A stretch of DNA of 64,000 nt from Rhodoferax sp. (GCF_028689295.1 NZ_JAQTWL010000012.1:1-64000); one strand, 5' to 3'. Positions 17,794 to 28,316 are shown, counted from the first letter of the stretch. Numbers and translations: made by a program. Notes: generated by a model from the letters alone, not told the origin.

Positions 17794-19755
17794 ATGACCC
17801 GACCCAATTCCGCCATTTCCCTGAATTCTGAAAACGCCTTGTCTGTGCTCGGCACTGCCGCAAGCCAGGCCTGCCTGCCGCGCCGCCACGTGCTCAAGGG
17901 CGCGCTGGGCGGCTTCGCGGCCATGGGCCTGACCACCTTTGGCCTGAGCGCCTGTGGTGGTAGCGACGACGAAGCTGTCGTCAGCCCCGCCACGCTGACT
18001 TCGGTTGAGTTCCTGGGCATGGCGGCCCCGACCACTGCAGCCCTGCGCGCCGACATTTACACCAGCGCCAGCGTCAAGCTGGGCTACTCCGATGCCACCA
18101 GCAAAACCCAGGCACTCGCCTACAACACCATTTTCAAGACCGGTGACACCCTCAAGAACGGCAGCGCCAGTGTGATTGCCGGTGCCTACTACGACATCGA
18201 TGGCAACCCGATCATCGACCACTCGGGCGCAACGCCTGAACCGTTTTATTCCGACTGCCCGGACGGTAATGAGCTGATCGCCCTGGCCAACCCGACCGTG
18301 CCGGGTGTCACTGGCAATACCCTGTTCCTGGTGACGCAGTACGAGTACAAAAGCAGCGACAACGCCGGTGCCGATATGTACGGGAAACTGCCATCGCAAA
18401 TTTCCGTGACCACGCTGGACCAGGACAAGACCAGCGGTGCCCTCAAGGCGGTCAAGCACTTCACCGTGGACACCAAACCGGTTGATGGACTCTGGATTAC
18501 CTGCGCCTCCAGCCTGTCGCCCTGGAACACCTTTTTGTCCAGCGAAGAATACGAACCCGATGCCGTCAATATTGCCGGCAACACCATGTTTCAGGCCTTC
18601 AGCCAGAACCTGTTCGGCGACGCGACCAAGGCCAACCCTTACCATTACGCGCATGTGCCGGAAGTGACTGTCAAGCCCGACGGCAGCGCGACCATCGTCA
18701 AGCATTACTGCCTGGGCCGTGTGGCCCGCGAACTGGTTGAAGTGTGCCCCGACAACAAGACCGTGCTGATGGGCGACGATGGCGCCAACACCGGTTTGTT
18801 CATGTTCATTGCCGACAAAGAGAAAGACCTGAGCGCCGGCACCCTGTATGTGGCCAAGTGGACGCAAACCGCAGCCACAGCCGGTGGCGCCGCCACGCTG
18901 GGCTGGCTCAAGATGGGTCATGCCAGCAGCGCCGAAGTGAAAGGCCTGGCCGACAGCTTGACGGCCAGCGACATCGTGACCGTGGTCACCACCGACCCGG
19001 CGGATGCCAGCTTCACAAAAATTGCCTTCAACGGCACGACCGAATGGGTCAAGTTTGCCGCAGGCAAGGAAGTTGCTGCTGCTTTCCTGGAAACCCATCG
19101 CTACGCCGCATTTCTGGGAGCCACGCTGGAGTTCAGCAAGATGGAAGGTGTGGCGCTGAACCGCAAGGACAAGCTGGCCTACGTGGCCATGTCCCGCATC
19201 GAAAAGAGCATGAGCGACACCGCAGGCGACATTCAGGTCGGGAAAATCAGCGCTGGCGCTACCTACGAGCTGAAGCTGTCCACGGCGCAAAAGGACAGCA
19301 ATGGTGCCACCATTGGCAGCGACTGGGTGCCTTCCATGATGGCCGCCATCCCGGCCTTGGTCGGGCAAGATCAGGCTGCTGATGCCTTCGGCAACACTGG
19401 CAACGTGGACAAAATCGCCAATGCGGACAACCTCAAGTTTTCGGAAAAAATGCGCACGCTGTTCATTGGCGAAGACTCTGGCCAGCACGTCAACAACTTT
19501 GTCTGGGCCTACAACGTGGACACCAAAAAGCTGTCGCGCATCCTGTCGGTGCCCGCAGGCGGTGAAGCGACCGGCCTGGAAGCGGTGGACAACCTGAACG
19601 GCTTTGCCTACATTCTGGGCAACTTTCAGCACCCGGGCGATTGGGGCTCGATTCACTCGGTCATTCAAGCTGAAGTTGACCCGCTGATCAATGCCAAATG
19701 GAATAACAAGAAGAGCGCGGCGATCGGTTACATCAGCGGTTTGCCAGCGCTTTAA
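17794..19755 (+). CDS. phoX: PhoX-family (DUF839) alkaline phosphatase with Tat signal
   Basis: RRHVLKGALGGFAAMG Tat-like signal; DGLWITCASSLSPWNTFLSSEEYEPD and LMGDDGANTGLFMFIADKEKDLSAGTLYVAKW. Confidence 0.88.
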   Translation: MTRPNSAISLNSENALSVLGTAASQACLPRRHVLKGALGGFAAMGLTTFGLSACGGSDDEAVVSPATLTSVEFLGMAAPTTAALRADIYTSASVKLGYSDATSKTQALAYNTIFKTGDTLKNGSASVIAGAYYDIDGNPIIDHSGATPEPFYSDCPDGNELIALANPTVPGVTGNTLFLVTQYEYKSSDNAGADMYGKLPSQISVTTLDQDKTSGALKAVKHFTVDTKPVDGLWITCASSLSPWNTFLSSEEYEPDAVNIAGNTMFQAFSQNLFGDATKANPYHYAHVPEVTVKPDGSATIVKHYCLGRVARELVEVCPDNKTVLMGDDGANTGLFMFIADKEKDLSAGTLYVAKWTQTAATAGGAATLGWLKMGHASSAEVKGLADSLTASDIVTVVTTDPADASFTKIAFNGTTEWVKFAAGKEVAAAFLETHRYAAFLGATLEFSKMEGVALNRKDKLAYVAMSRIEKSMSDTAGDIQVGKISAGATYELKLSTAQKDSNGATIGSDWVPSMMAAIPALVGQDQAADAFGNTGNVDKIANADNLKFSEKMRTLFIGEDSGQHVNNFVWAYNVDTKKLSRILSVPAGGEATGLEAVDNLNGFAYILGNFQHPGDWGSIHSVIQAEVDPLINAKWNNKKSAAIGYISGLPAL

Positions 19756-19792
19756 GCTGCATCTAATGATTCGGCCCGATTCAGTGTGAACC

Positions 19793-19841
19793 GTTTGCCC
19801 TGAGCTTGTCGAAGGGCTTCGACAGGCTCAGCCCGAACGGA
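19793..19841. repeat. REP-like dispersed inverted repeat (GAGCTTGTCGAAGGGCTTCGACAGGCTC)
   Basis: Imperfect palindrome around TTGTCGAAGGGCTTCGACA; spurious translation SVRAEPVEALRQAQG is typical of this widespread repeat. Confidence 0.75.
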
Positions 19842-20051
19842 ACTTAAAACATCAGCGGGCCGCATCAATAGGGAACTGTCGGCCGGATGAGCAGGTTGGT
19901 GGCTTCGAACGGCAGGGCATCCTGTACTTTGGTGTGGCGGCGCTGAATCGAAGGTTGCCATCATCTTGCGAATTATCAAGTGCTGATTTATCCAGACAGG
20001 GAAACTGCATCCTCGCATTGATGGATTTCAACTGACCAATGGAGGTAAATC

Positions 20052-20456
20052 ATGAAGCAGTCATCCGTGTTTTTGTCGGCAGTTTGGCTCATCGCCGTGA
20101 GCAGTGCAAGTTTTGCGCAGACGAATTTTGATTTCGGAAAAAACGAGTACGCTGCCAGTTGCGCCAGTTGCCATGGCGTCAGCGCCAAAGGCGACGGTGC
20201 GGTGAGGTCGTTCTTGACCAAAACGCCTTCGGACCTGACCACCCTGGCCAAACGTCATGGGGGTGTGTTCCCGGTCCAATACGCATGGGAGGTGATCGAC
20301 GGCAGGTCTTCGGCTGCGATCGGGGCGCATGGCGCGCGTGAGATGCCGGTGTGGGGCTACATTTACCGCGCCGAGGACACCCAGCCCGCTGACCTGCATG
20401 CGCGCAACCGCATTGGCTCACTGCTCGACTACCTGGCGCGCATCCAGGTGAAATAG
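20052..20456 (+). CDS. c-type cytochrome, secreted
   Basis: Signal peptide + YAASCASCHGVSAKGDGAVRSFL, single CxxCH. Confidence 0.85.
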   Translation: MKQSSVFLSAVWLIAVSSASFAQTNFDFGKNEYAASCASCHGVSAKGDGAVRSFLTKTPSDLTTLAKRHGGVFPVQYAWEVIDGRSSAAIGAHGAREMPVWGYIYRAEDTQPADLHARNRIGSLLDYLARIQVK

Positions 20457-20476
20457 CGTGGTTTTGCGCTCTCGCC

Positions 20477-21100
20477 ATGTTTCAAGATCGCGATGAAGCG
20501 GCCCATCGCCTGGCCGACCAGCTCAAGGCCTACCGGGGCAAGCATCCGCTGATCCTGGCCATTCCGCGCGGCGGTGTGCCGATGGCCAAAATCATTGCCG
20601 ACCAGCTCGCTGGTGAACTCGATGTGGTGCTGGTGCGCAAGTTGCGCGCGCCGCAGCAGCCAGAGTTGGCCATTGGCTCGGTCGATGAGAGCGGCTGGAC
20701 TTATCTGGCCGATGACGCCAGGGCCTATGGCGGCAGCGCCGACTACATCGAGGCAGAGAAGCGTGACCAGATGGCGACCATTCGCCAGCGCCGCGCCCAG
20801 TACACGCCGATCAGGCCACCTATCAGCCCGGCTGGCCGCATCGTGATCGTGATCGACGACGGGCTGGCCACTGGCGCCACCATGATCTCGGCGCTTCATG
20901 GTCTGCGCACCATGAAACCCGCCAAATTGATTTGTGCCGTGCCTGTTGCGCCGCCCGATACGCTGGTCAAAGTGGTTGATCTGGCTGATGAAGTGGTGTG
21001 CCTTGAGGCGCCCGACTTTTTTCAGGCCGTGGGCCAGTTCTACCGCGACTTTCCGCAGGTGGACGATGATGAAGTGATCAATATCTTGCGGCAAGCCTGA
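20477..21100 (+). CDS. phosphoribosyltransferase family protein
   Basis: IPRGGVPMAKIIADQL...IVIVIDDGLATGATMISAL PRPP motif. Confidence 0.88.
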   Translation: MFQDRDEAAHRLADQLKAYRGKHPLILAIPRGGVPMAKIIADQLAGELDVVLVRKLRAPQQPELAIGSVDESGWTYLADDARAYGGSADYIEAEKRDQMATIRQRRAQYTPIRPPISPAGRIVIVIDDGLATGATMISALHGLRTMKPAKLICAVPVAPPDTLVKVVDLADEVVCLEAPDFFQAVGQFYRDFPQVDDDEVINILRQA

Positions 21101-21109
21101 ATGCCGCTG

Positions 21110-21598
21110 TCAGTCTTTAGACGTATGGCCGGTCTTGATGGGCGCAAGCGCCGTGACGGCGGCCAAAAACTGGCTGTCCGGCATGGTCACCAGCGCCTTG
21201 ATGCCGACGCGGACCAGCTCATTTTTCTTGACGGATTTCCCCAGCGCGCCAGCGCGCAGCTTCAGGGCGTCGAGCATCAGGTATTCCAGCTTGGGAATGG
21301 TAAAGCTGTCGCGCACCAATTTGATTTTTTTGGGTTTGAGCAGCTTGCTGGAAGCTGGTTTGTCTGCCGGCGCCAAGGTTGTTTTGACAGCCTTGACGGT
21401 CGACTTGACCACAGGCATTGGCATCGGTTTCCTGCTGTTTGCAGAAACTCGTTTGACCGGGGCCTTGGCAGCGCCGGACGTGGCCTTGTTGGCGGCTGCA
21501 AGGCTTGCTGTGGGTTTCGTGGCCATGCTTGTGTCAGGATGCGCGACAGAATCATTCGGCTGGGTGGTTGACATGCTCATGTTCCTCGATTCAAACAA
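21110..21598 (-). CDS. Ala/Lys-rich protein with low-complexity N-terminal region, adjacent to ppk2
   Basis: 162 aa; KATSGAAKAPVKRVSANSRKPMPMPVVKSTVKAVKTTLAPADKPASSKLLKPKK followed by an ordered-looking C-terminal part. Confidence 0.7.
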   Translation of the reverse strand: MFESRNMSMSTTQPNDSVAHPDTSMATKPTASLAAANKATSGAAKAPVKRVSANSRKPMPMPVVKSTVKAVKTTLAPADKPASSKLLKPKKIKLVRDSFTIPKLEYLMLDALKLRAGALGKSVKKNELVRVGIKALVTMPDSQFLAAVTALAPIKTGHTSKD

Positions 21599-22555
21599 TC
21601 AATAAATTTCAGGCACCAGGATTTCATTCGGAACGGGCAGGCGCACATAGTCGTCATTGCGTTCGCGCGGTGGCAGCATGATCGGCGGATGTACAACTTC
21701 GTGGTAGTCGAACTGGCTCAACAAATGGTGGATGCAATTGAGCCGGGCTTTTTTCTTGTCGTCGGCCTGCACCACCCACCAGGGCGATTCCGGGGTGTGG
21801 GTGCGCTCGAACATGACTTCCTTGGCCTTGGTGTATTCCTCCCAGCGGCGGCGCGATTCCATGTCCATCGGGCTGAGTTTCCATTGCTTGAGGGGGTCAT
21901 GAATTCGCCCCAAAAACCTGATTTGCTGTTCTTCATCAGAAATTGAAAACCAGTACTTGACCAGTTTGATGCCGGAGCGCAGCAGCATTTTTTCGAACTC
22001 GGGCACAGAACGAAAAAATTCTTCGTATTGCTCGTCCGAGCAAAATCCCATGACCCGCTCCACTCCCGCCCGGTTGTACCAACTGCGGTCGAACAAGACC
22101 ATTTCACCGGCGCCGGGCAGGTGCGCCACATAGCGCTGAAAGTACCACTGGGTTTGCTCGCGGGCGTTCGGAGCCGGCAAAGCCGCGACACGGCAAACCC
22201 GCGGATTCAGACGCTGCGTGATGCGCTTGATGGTGCCGCCCTTGCCAGCGGCATCACGCCCCTCGAACAGGATCACAATTTTTTGGCCGGTCTTGACGAC
22301 CCAGTCCTGCAACTTGACCAATTCGGCCTGGAGCCGGAACAGTTCGCGGAAGTACAGTTTTCTGCTGTTTCTGTACTCCTCGGACTCAATGTCCACTGCA
22401 CGCCCGGCGGCGGCATCGAGATTGTGGTCTTCTAGCTCCAGTTCGAATTCTTCGTCATTGCTGTCGGCCAGATCGCGGCGGATGCGTTGAATGAGTTTTT
22501 TCTCATTGAAATCCAAGTCCAGCTCCCGGGATGGTTTTTTGTAATTGCTCGACAC
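21599..22555 (-). CDS. ppk2: polyphosphate kinase 2
   Basis: 318 aa; VILFEGRDAAGKGGTIKRITQRLNPR and LFDRSWYNRAGVERVMGF. Confidence 0.95.
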   Translation of the reverse strand: MSSNYKKPSRELDLDFNEKKLIQRIRRDLADSNDEEFELELEDHNLDAAAGRAVDIESEEYRNSRKLYFRELFRLQAELVKLQDWVVKTGQKIVILFEGRDAAGKGGTIKRITQRLNPRVCRVAALPAPNAREQTQWYFQRYVAHLPGAGEMVLFDRSWYNRAGVERVMGFCSDEQYEEFFRSVPEFEKMLLRSGIKLVKYWFSISDEEQQIRFLGRIHDPLKQWKLSPMDMESRRRWEEYTKAKEVMFERTHTPESPWWVVQADDKKKARLNCIHHLLSQFDYHEVVHPPIMLPPRERNDDYVRLPVPNEILVPEIY

Positions 22556-22567
22556 AGTTTTGCTTGT

Positions 22568-22864
22568 CTATCTTGAATCTTGCACAGGCGAATCCTGCGG
22601 AATTTTGCCCAAGGCCTGCACCATTGTGCTGGAATCGAGCAGGCGCAGTTTGCTGGCGTAATGCCGATCGAGCCGCCACTCGTTCAGGATTTCCAAGGCC
22701 AACTCGAAACGCTTGTCGTCGAGCGCGTAAAGCCCTGCCACGGAAATGCTGGACTCGCTCTCGAGCGCGAGCACCAGTGCGGCAATGATTTGCGCGGCGG
22801 GATCGCCCGGGTTGGCCTCAATCAGTTTGCGGGCTTTTTTGATGGCAAGCATGTGTTTTTCCAT
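22568..22864 (-). CDS. hypothetical protein
   Basis: 98 aa ORF upstream of and co-directional with ppk2. Confidence 0.6.
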   Translation of the reverse strand: MEKHMLAIKKARKLIEANPGDPAAQIIAALVLALESESSISVAGLYALDDKRFELALEILNEWRLDRHYASKLRLLDSSTMVQALGKIPQDSPVQDSR

Positions 22865-22911
22865 TCATTTCGTGTTTGACCTAGGATAGCTGATAGTTGC
22901 CGTAATTTTGA

Positions 22912-22929
22912 TGACACTTCAGTGACACT
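22912..22929 (-). promoter_or_regulatory. candidate PHO box upstream of pstS (TGACACT-TCAG-TGACACT, 11-bp direct repeat)
   Basis: Perfect 7-bp direct repeat with PhoB-like 11-bp periodicity (reverse: AGTGTCA-CTGA-AGTGTCA). Confidence 0.5.
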
Positions 22930-23067
22930 GGCATGAATGGGGACTTGTTGCCAAGCCTTTCAAATAAGGTCTGGATTGTCACAGTTCTGACATATAGGTG
23001 TCGTAAATTACACCTCGTCGAACCGGATATGGTTCAACAACTGATCGATTCAACGAAAGGATTCCTC

Positions 23068-24069
23068 ATGAAAAATAGTCTCATCAAATCAATTTTGGCT
23101 ACCTCCGCGCTCGGATTCCTGAGTGCTATTCCTCTGGCTGCCACAGCGCAGGTGGTTAAGGTGGACGGCTCCAGCACGGTGTTCCCGATCACCGAAGGAG
23201 TTGCAGAAGATTTCCAGAAAGCCAACAAGGGCTACAAAGTTACGGTCGGTGTGTCCGGCACCGGCGGTGGTTTCAAGAAGTTTTGCCGTGACGAAATTGA
23301 CGTGGCTGACGCGTCTCGCCCGATCACGCTGAAGGAAATGGAAATTTGCAAGGCGGCTGGTATCGAGTACTTTGAATTGCCGGTCGCATTTGATGCCCTG
23401 ACCGTCGTGATCAACCCCAAGAACACCTGGCTCAAGGAAGCCACGGTGGCTGAACTCAAAGCCGTCTGGGAGCCCGCATCTCAAGGCAAAGTTCTGCGTT
23501 GGAATCAGGTCAACCCGGCCTGGCCAGACCAACCCATGAAGCTGTTTGGTGCTGGCTCTGATTCCGGCACCTTTGAGTATTTCACCGAAGCCATTGTTGG
23601 CAAGGCCAAATCCAGCCGCGGCGACTTCACGGCGTCTGAGGACGACAACGTGCTGGTGCAAGGTGTGGCAGGAGACGTGAACGCCATGGGCTATTTTGGC
23701 TATGCCTACTATGCTGAAAACACCGCCAAGTTGAAGGCCTTGCCGATCATTGCTGCTCCTGGCAAGCCGGCTGTGGCACCGAGCGCCGCTGCGGTGGAAA
23801 ATGGTTCTTACCAACCCCTGTCGCGTCCGATTTTCATTTACGTCAAGGCCAAGTCGCTTGCCAAGCCTGAAGTCAAAAAATTCATCGATTTCTACATGGA
23901 ACATGGCGGCAAGATGGCTAACGAAGTCAAATATGTGGCGCTCCCTGCAGCGGTTTACAAGTCCAACCTGAAGCACATCGCAGACGGTAAGAAGGGCACT
24001 GTATTTGGCGGCAAGAATGAAATTGGCGTCAGCATCGAAGAACTGGTCAAGCGCGAAGCCAAAAATTAA
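23068..24069 (+). CDS. pstS: phosphate ABC transporter substrate-binding protein PstS
   Basis: Signal peptide + VVKVDGSSTVFPITEGVAEDFQKAN... GTGGGFKKFCRDEIDVADASRPI. Confidence 0.95.
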   Translation: MKNSLIKSILATSALGFLSAIPLAATAQVVKVDGSSTVFPITEGVAEDFQKANKGYKVTVGVSGTGGGFKKFCRDEIDVADASRPITLKEMEICKAAGIEYFELPVAFDALTVVINPKNTWLKEATVAELKAVWEPASQGKVLRWNQVNPAWPDQPMKLFGAGSDSGTFEYFTEAIVGKAKSSRGDFTASEDDNVLVQGVAGDVNAMGYFGYAYYAENTAKLKALPIIAAPGKPAVAPSAAAVENGSYQPLSRPIFIYVKAKSLAKPEVKKFIDFYMEHGGKMANEVKYVALPAAVYKSNLKHIADGKKGTVFGGKNEIGVSIEELVKREAKN

Positions 24070-24095
24070 GCAAAACTTTCAACGGTTTTGACGGG

Positions 24096-24138
24096 AGCGG
24101 TTCGTAGGTCTGACAGACCTCACGAGCCGCTTATTTTT
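24096..24138 (+). terminator. intrinsic (probably partial) terminator between pstS and pstC
   Basis: AGCGGTTCGTAGGTCTGACAGACCTCACGAGCCGCTTATTTTT hairpin followed by a T-rich run. Confidence 0.65.
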
Positions 24139-24167
24139 GACACTAACCTGATGAGTCCAAACCTACA

Positions 24168-25133
24168 ATGGCTGCTTCAACGACTTCAGAACCCTTTGCC
24201 ATGGAAAACCGATTGACTGGTGCCGCGCGACTGGCTGAACTGGCTCGAATCAAGACAGCCCGAAAAAGAAAAGACCGTGTGATCGAGTTGATTTTGCTGT
24301 TTGCAGCCAGCGTGTCGGTTTTCACCACGCTGGGCATCATGTATGTGCTGATCAGCGAATCGGTGGTCTTTTTTACCCATGTTCCGTTGTGGGATTTCTT
24401 AACCGATTCTCAGTGGACACCGTTGTTTGACGACGCCCATTTTGGCATTGCCGTGTTATTGGCAGGTACCCTGTCGAGTTCTTTGGTGGCGCTGCTCATT
24501 GCCATTCCCCTGGGCACCATCATTGCCATTTATTTGTCCGAATTTGCCGAGCACCGCATTCGCGAAGTGCTAAAACCCGTGTTGGAATTGCTGTCCGGCG
24601 TGCCTACCATCATTTATGGCTTTTTTGCCCTGCTGTTTGTGACGCCGCTGATTCAAACAATTTACCCTGATCTGCCCACGTTCAACGTGTTGTCGGCAGG
24701 TATTGTGATGGGCATCATGATCATTCCGTATGTGTCGTCCCTGTCCGAAGATGCCATGCGTGCCGTGCCCATGAGTCTGCGCGAAGGTTCTTACGCCATG
24801 GGTGCCACCAGATTCCAGACCGCAATGCGTGTAGTTGTGCCGGCGTCGATTTCAGGCATTGCGTCAGCTTACATCCTGGGCATCTCTCGCGCCGTGGGCG
24901 AGACAATGATTCTGGCGGTGGCTGCGGGTATGCAACCCAATTTGTCGCTTAACCCGCTGGAGCCGGCTGCCACCGTGACTTCTTTCATTGTGCAGGTGGC
25001 TTTGGGTGACTTGCCGCATGGCAGCATCGGCTACCAGACCATTTTTGCCGCTGGCCTGACGCTTTTGCTGATCACGCTTTCGTTCAATCTGTTGGGGCAC
25101 TGGATGCGCCGTAAATTCCGGGAGGCTTATTGA
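24168..25133 (+). CDS. pstC: phosphate ABC transporter permease PstC
   Basis: 321 aa; ELLSGVPTIIYGFFAL; ISRAVGETMILAVAAG. Confidence 0.95.
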   Translation: MAASTTSEPFAMENRLTGAARLAELARIKTARKRKDRVIELILLFAASVSVFTTLGIMYVLISESVVFFTHVPLWDFLTDSQWTPLFDDAHFGIAVLLAGTLSSSLVALLIAIPLGTIIAIYLSEFAEHRIREVLKPVLELLSGVPTIIYGFFALLFVTPLIQTIYPDLPTFNVLSAGIVMGIMIIPYVSSLSEDAMRAVPMSLREGSYAMGATRFQTAMRVVVPASISGIASAYILGISRAVGETMILAVAAGMQPNLSLNPLEPAATVTSFIVQVALGDLPHGSIGYQTIFAAGLTLLLITLSFNLLGHWMRRKFREAY

Positions 25134-26062
25134 TGGCTACGCAAATGTCGCGCTCCGAAGAACTCAGGGCGATCATCAAACTACATAAGCGCTGGGACCT
25201 GATTTTTGCCGCAGTAGGGATTCTGGCTATCGCGATTGCCATCTTTACCCTGCTGGCTTTGTTTGGCCAGATGGTGATGGATGGCGCACCGCGCATCACG
25301 GCCGAGTTCTTTACCAACTTTCCGTCGCGACGGGCGGGACAGGCTGGCATTTTGTCGGCGTGGGTCGGTTCGTTTTTTGTCATGCTTGTCACCGCCTTGT
25401 TTGCCATTCCGGTGGGCATTGCCAGCGCCATCTACCTGGAAGAATACGCCCGCAAGAATTGGTTTACCGATGTCATCGAAATCAACATCAGCAACCTTGC
25501 CGGTGTGCCGTCGATTGTTTACGGTTTGCTGGCGCTGGGGCTGTTTGTCTATACCTTCGGCTTCGGGCAAAGCATTTTGTCTGCCGGCTTGACGCTGGCA
25601 CTGCTGATTTTGCCGATTGTGATTGTCACCACCCGTGAGGCCTTGCGCTCCATCCCGCAGGTAGTGCGCGAGGGAGCTTATGCCTGCGGCGCCACCAAAT
25701 GGCAGGTGGTCAGCGACCACCTGGTGCCCTACAGCATGCCGGGTATCCTGACAGGTGTGATCATCGGCTTGTCGCGCGCCATCGGCGAGACGGCGCCCAT
25801 CATCACCATTGGGGCCTTGACGTTTATCGCCTTTTTGCCACCCGTGCCGTTTACTGGCGAACCGGCGGCGGGCATGTTCGACTGGCTGTTTTCGCCGTTC
25901 ACCGTCATGCCGATCCAGATTTTCAACTGGACCTCACGGCCCGACCCGGCGTTTCATGCCAATGCGGCCGCTGCCAGCCTGGTGCTGGTGGTGCTGACGC
26001 TTGGCATGAACGCGCTGGCCATCTGGCTGCGATACCGCCTGCGCAAGAACATCAAGTGGTAA
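25130..26062 (+). CDS. pstA: phosphate ABC transporter permease PstA
   Basis: 310 aa; [45 protein letters not shown]. Confidence 0.95.
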   Translation: MMATQMSRSEELRAIIKLHKRWDLIFAAVGILAIAIAIFTLLALFGQMVMDGAPRITAEFFTNFPSRRAGQAGILSAWVGSFFVMLVTALFAIPVGIASAIYLEEYARKNWFTDVIEINISNLAGVPSIVYGLLALGLFVYTFGFGQSILSAGLTLALLILPIVIVTTREALRSIPQVVREGAYACGATKWQVVSDHLVPYSMPGILTGVIIGLSRAIGETAPIITIGALTFIAFLPPVPFTGEPAAGMFDWLFSPFTVMPIQIFNWTSRPDPAFHANAAAASLVLVVLTLGMNALAIWLRYRLRKNIKW

Positions 26063-26085
26063 AACCTTTAAAGAGAAACTTAGCT

Positions 26086-26880
26086 ATGTCTTCTACCATC
26101 ACGCTTCCGGACAGTCCGCCAGTTTTGAAAGCCGAATCGAAAGATCTTGATTTTTATTACAGCGATTTCAAAGCCCTCAAAGGTGTTTCGATGCCGGTTT
26201 ACGAGAACCGTGTCACTGCCCTGATCGGTCCCAGCGGTTGCGGCAAGTCCACTTACCTGCGCTGCTTCAACCGCATGCACGATCTCTATCCGGGGCACCG
26301 CTATGACGGCAAAATCGAACTGCACCCGGATGATGTCGATATTCTGGATGCTTCGGTGGACCCGATCGAGGTGCGCATGCGCATTTCCATGGTGTTCCAG
26401 AAACCCAATCCTTTTCCCAAATCCATTTTCGAAAATGTGGCTTACGGCTTGCGGGTGCGCGGTGAAAAATCAGAAACCTACATCGAAGACAAGGTGGAGG
26501 CAGCGCTCAAGGCTGCTGCCATCTGGAACGAGGTGAAGGACCGCATTGCCGAACCGGCAACCAACCTGTCGGGCGGGCAGCAACAGCGCCTTTGCATTGC
26601 CCGGTCGCTGGCCACCGACCCTGAAATCATCCTGTTTGACGAGCCCACTTCAGCGCTGGACCCGATTGCAACCGGTAGCATTGAAGAACTCATCAGTGAG
26701 ATCAAAAGCAAGGTGACGATCCTGATCGTCACCCACAACATGCAGCAGGCAGCGCGTGTGTCCGATTTTGTGGCTTATATGTACCTGGGCGAGATGGTCG
26801 AATATGGTCAAACCACTGACATTTTCATGAAGCCCAAGCGTCAGGAAACCGAAGACTATATTACCGGCCGTTTTGGTTAA
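26086..26880 (+). CDS. pstB: phosphate ABC transporter ATPase PstB
   Basis: [42 protein letters not shown]. Confidence 0.97.
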   Translation: MSSTITLPDSPPVLKAESKDLDFYYSDFKALKGVSMPVYENRVTALIGPSGCGKSTYLRCFNRMHDLYPGHRYDGKIELHPDDVDILDASVDPIEVRMRISMVFQKPNPFPKSIFENVAYGLRVRGEKSETYIEDKVEAALKAAAIWNEVKDRIAEPATNLSGGQQQRLCIARSLATDPEIILFDEPTSALDPIATGSIEELISEIKSKVTILIVTHNMQQAARVSDFVAYMYLGEMVEYGQTTDIFMKPKRQETEDYITGRFG

Positions 26881-26897
26881 GCAACAAGGATATTGCC

Positions 26898-27599
26898 ATG
26901 AGTGAAAAACATTTATCAAGCCAATTCGACAGTGAACTCGGCGCCGTCTCCACCCGTGTCATGGAACTGGGTGGCTTGGTCGAATCGCAGATTCGCCAGG
27001 CCATTTATGCCTTGTCGCAGTTCAGCGTCGAGGTGGCCGACCAGGTCACTGAGACCGAGACCCGGGTCAATGCCATGGAGGTCGATATCGACCGTGAACT
27101 CTCCAGTATCATTGCCAGGCGTCAGCCCACAGCGCGCGATTTGCGCCTGCTGATTGCCATCTCCAAGGCGACTGCCAACCTGGAGCGGGTGGGCGATGAA
27201 GCCGCAAAAATTGCCCGCATGGTGCGCTCCATCATCCAGAGCGGCGCACCGCGCTCGCTGCCGTCGCTGGAGTTGCGCGTGGCCGCCGACTTGGCCTCAG
27301 GCTTATTGCGCAAGGCGCTGGATGCCTTTGCCCGGCTCGACACCACGGCCGCACTGGCCATTCTTAAAGAAGACGACCTGATCGACAAGGAGTTCGACGG
27401 TTTTGTGCGCAAGCTCATCACTTACATGATGGAAGATCCGCGCATGATTTCGCCCAGCCTGGACCTGCTTTTTTTGGCCAAGGCGATTGAGCGCATTGGC
27501 GATCACGCCAAAAATATTGCCGAACTGATCATCTATATTGTCAAAGGAACCGATATTCGCCATGCACCCATGGCGGAAATTGAGTCGGTGGTGAAATGA
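26898..27599 (+). CDS. phoU: phosphate signalling protein PhoU
   Basis: 233 aa; FDSELGAVSTRVMELGGLVESQIRQAIYAL... ERIGDHAKNIAELIIYIVKGTDIRH. Confidence 0.95.
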   Translation: MSEKHLSSQFDSELGAVSTRVMELGGLVESQIRQAIYALSQFSVEVADQVTETETRVNAMEVDIDRELSSIIARRQPTARDLRLLIAISKATANLERVGDEAAKIARMVRSIIQSGAPRSLPSLELRVAADLASGLLRKALDAFARLDTTAALAILKEDDLIDKEFDGFVRKLITYMMEDPRMISPSLDLLFLAKAIERIGDHAKNIAELIIYIVKGTDIRHAPMAEIESVVK

Positions 27600-28303
27600 G
27601 ACGTTTGCCCGGTGTGCTGATCGTTGAAGATGAGCCTGCCATCGCCGAGCTGATTTCGGTCAATCTGCGCCACAACGGGTTTCGGCCGATCTGGGCCATG
27701 GACAGCACCTCGGCGCAAGCGGAGTTGGATAACACGCTGCCTGATGTGATCTTGCTCGACTGGATGTTGCCCGGCGAAAGTGGGCTGGCATTGGCCAGGC
27801 GCTGGCGCGCGCACCCCCGCACCAAAGCCATCCCCATCATCATGCTGACTGCGCGCGGCGACGAGGTGGACCGGGTGGCGGGGCTCGATGCTGGTGCCGA
27901 CGACTACATTGCCAAACCGTTCTCTACCAAGGAACTGCTGGCGCGCATGCGTGCCGTGCTGCGCCGACGCGCGCCCGAGCGTGACGCTGGTGTGGTGACG
28001 CTTGGCGAACTGAGTCTTGATGCAGCCACTTACCGCGTCACCTACCAGGGGCAGTTGCTGAAGCTGGGTCCCACCGAGTTCAAGCTGTTGCATTACCTGA
28101 TGAGCCACGCCGAACGCGTTCACAGCCGTTCCCAGTTGCTCGACAAGGTCTGGGGCGACCACGTGTTCATTGAGGAGCGGACGGTCGATGTGCACGTCAA
28201 GCGCCTGCGCGAGGCGCTGGGCGAGGCCGGCCAGTTGGTGGAAACCGTGCGTGGCGCCGGCTATCGCCTGACTGCGCAAACGGTGCTGGCAAAACCGGCC
28301 TGA
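27596..28303 (+). CDS. phoB: phosphate regulon response regulator PhoB
   Basis: Receiver + winged helix; ILLDWMLPGESGLALARRWR...DDYIAKPFSTKELLARMRAVLRRR. Confidence 0.95.
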   Translation: MRRLPGVLIVEDEPAIAELISVNLRHNGFRPIWAMDSTSAQAELDNTLPDVILLDWMLPGESGLALARRWRAHPRTKAIPIIMLTARGDEVDRVAGLDAGADDYIAKPFSTKELLARMRAVLRRRAPERDAGVVTLGELSLDAATYRVTYQGQLLKLGPTEFKLLHYLMSHAERVHSRSQLLDKVWGDHVFIEERTVDVHVKRLREALGEAGQLVETVRGAGYRLTAQTVLAKPA

Positions 28304-28316
28304 ACCGGGCGCACGC

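Noticed and set aside
17773-19668. 631-aa minus-strand ORF antisense to phoX
   Set aside because: Antisense frame of a high-GC gene; PhoX signal peptide and motifs are on the + strand.
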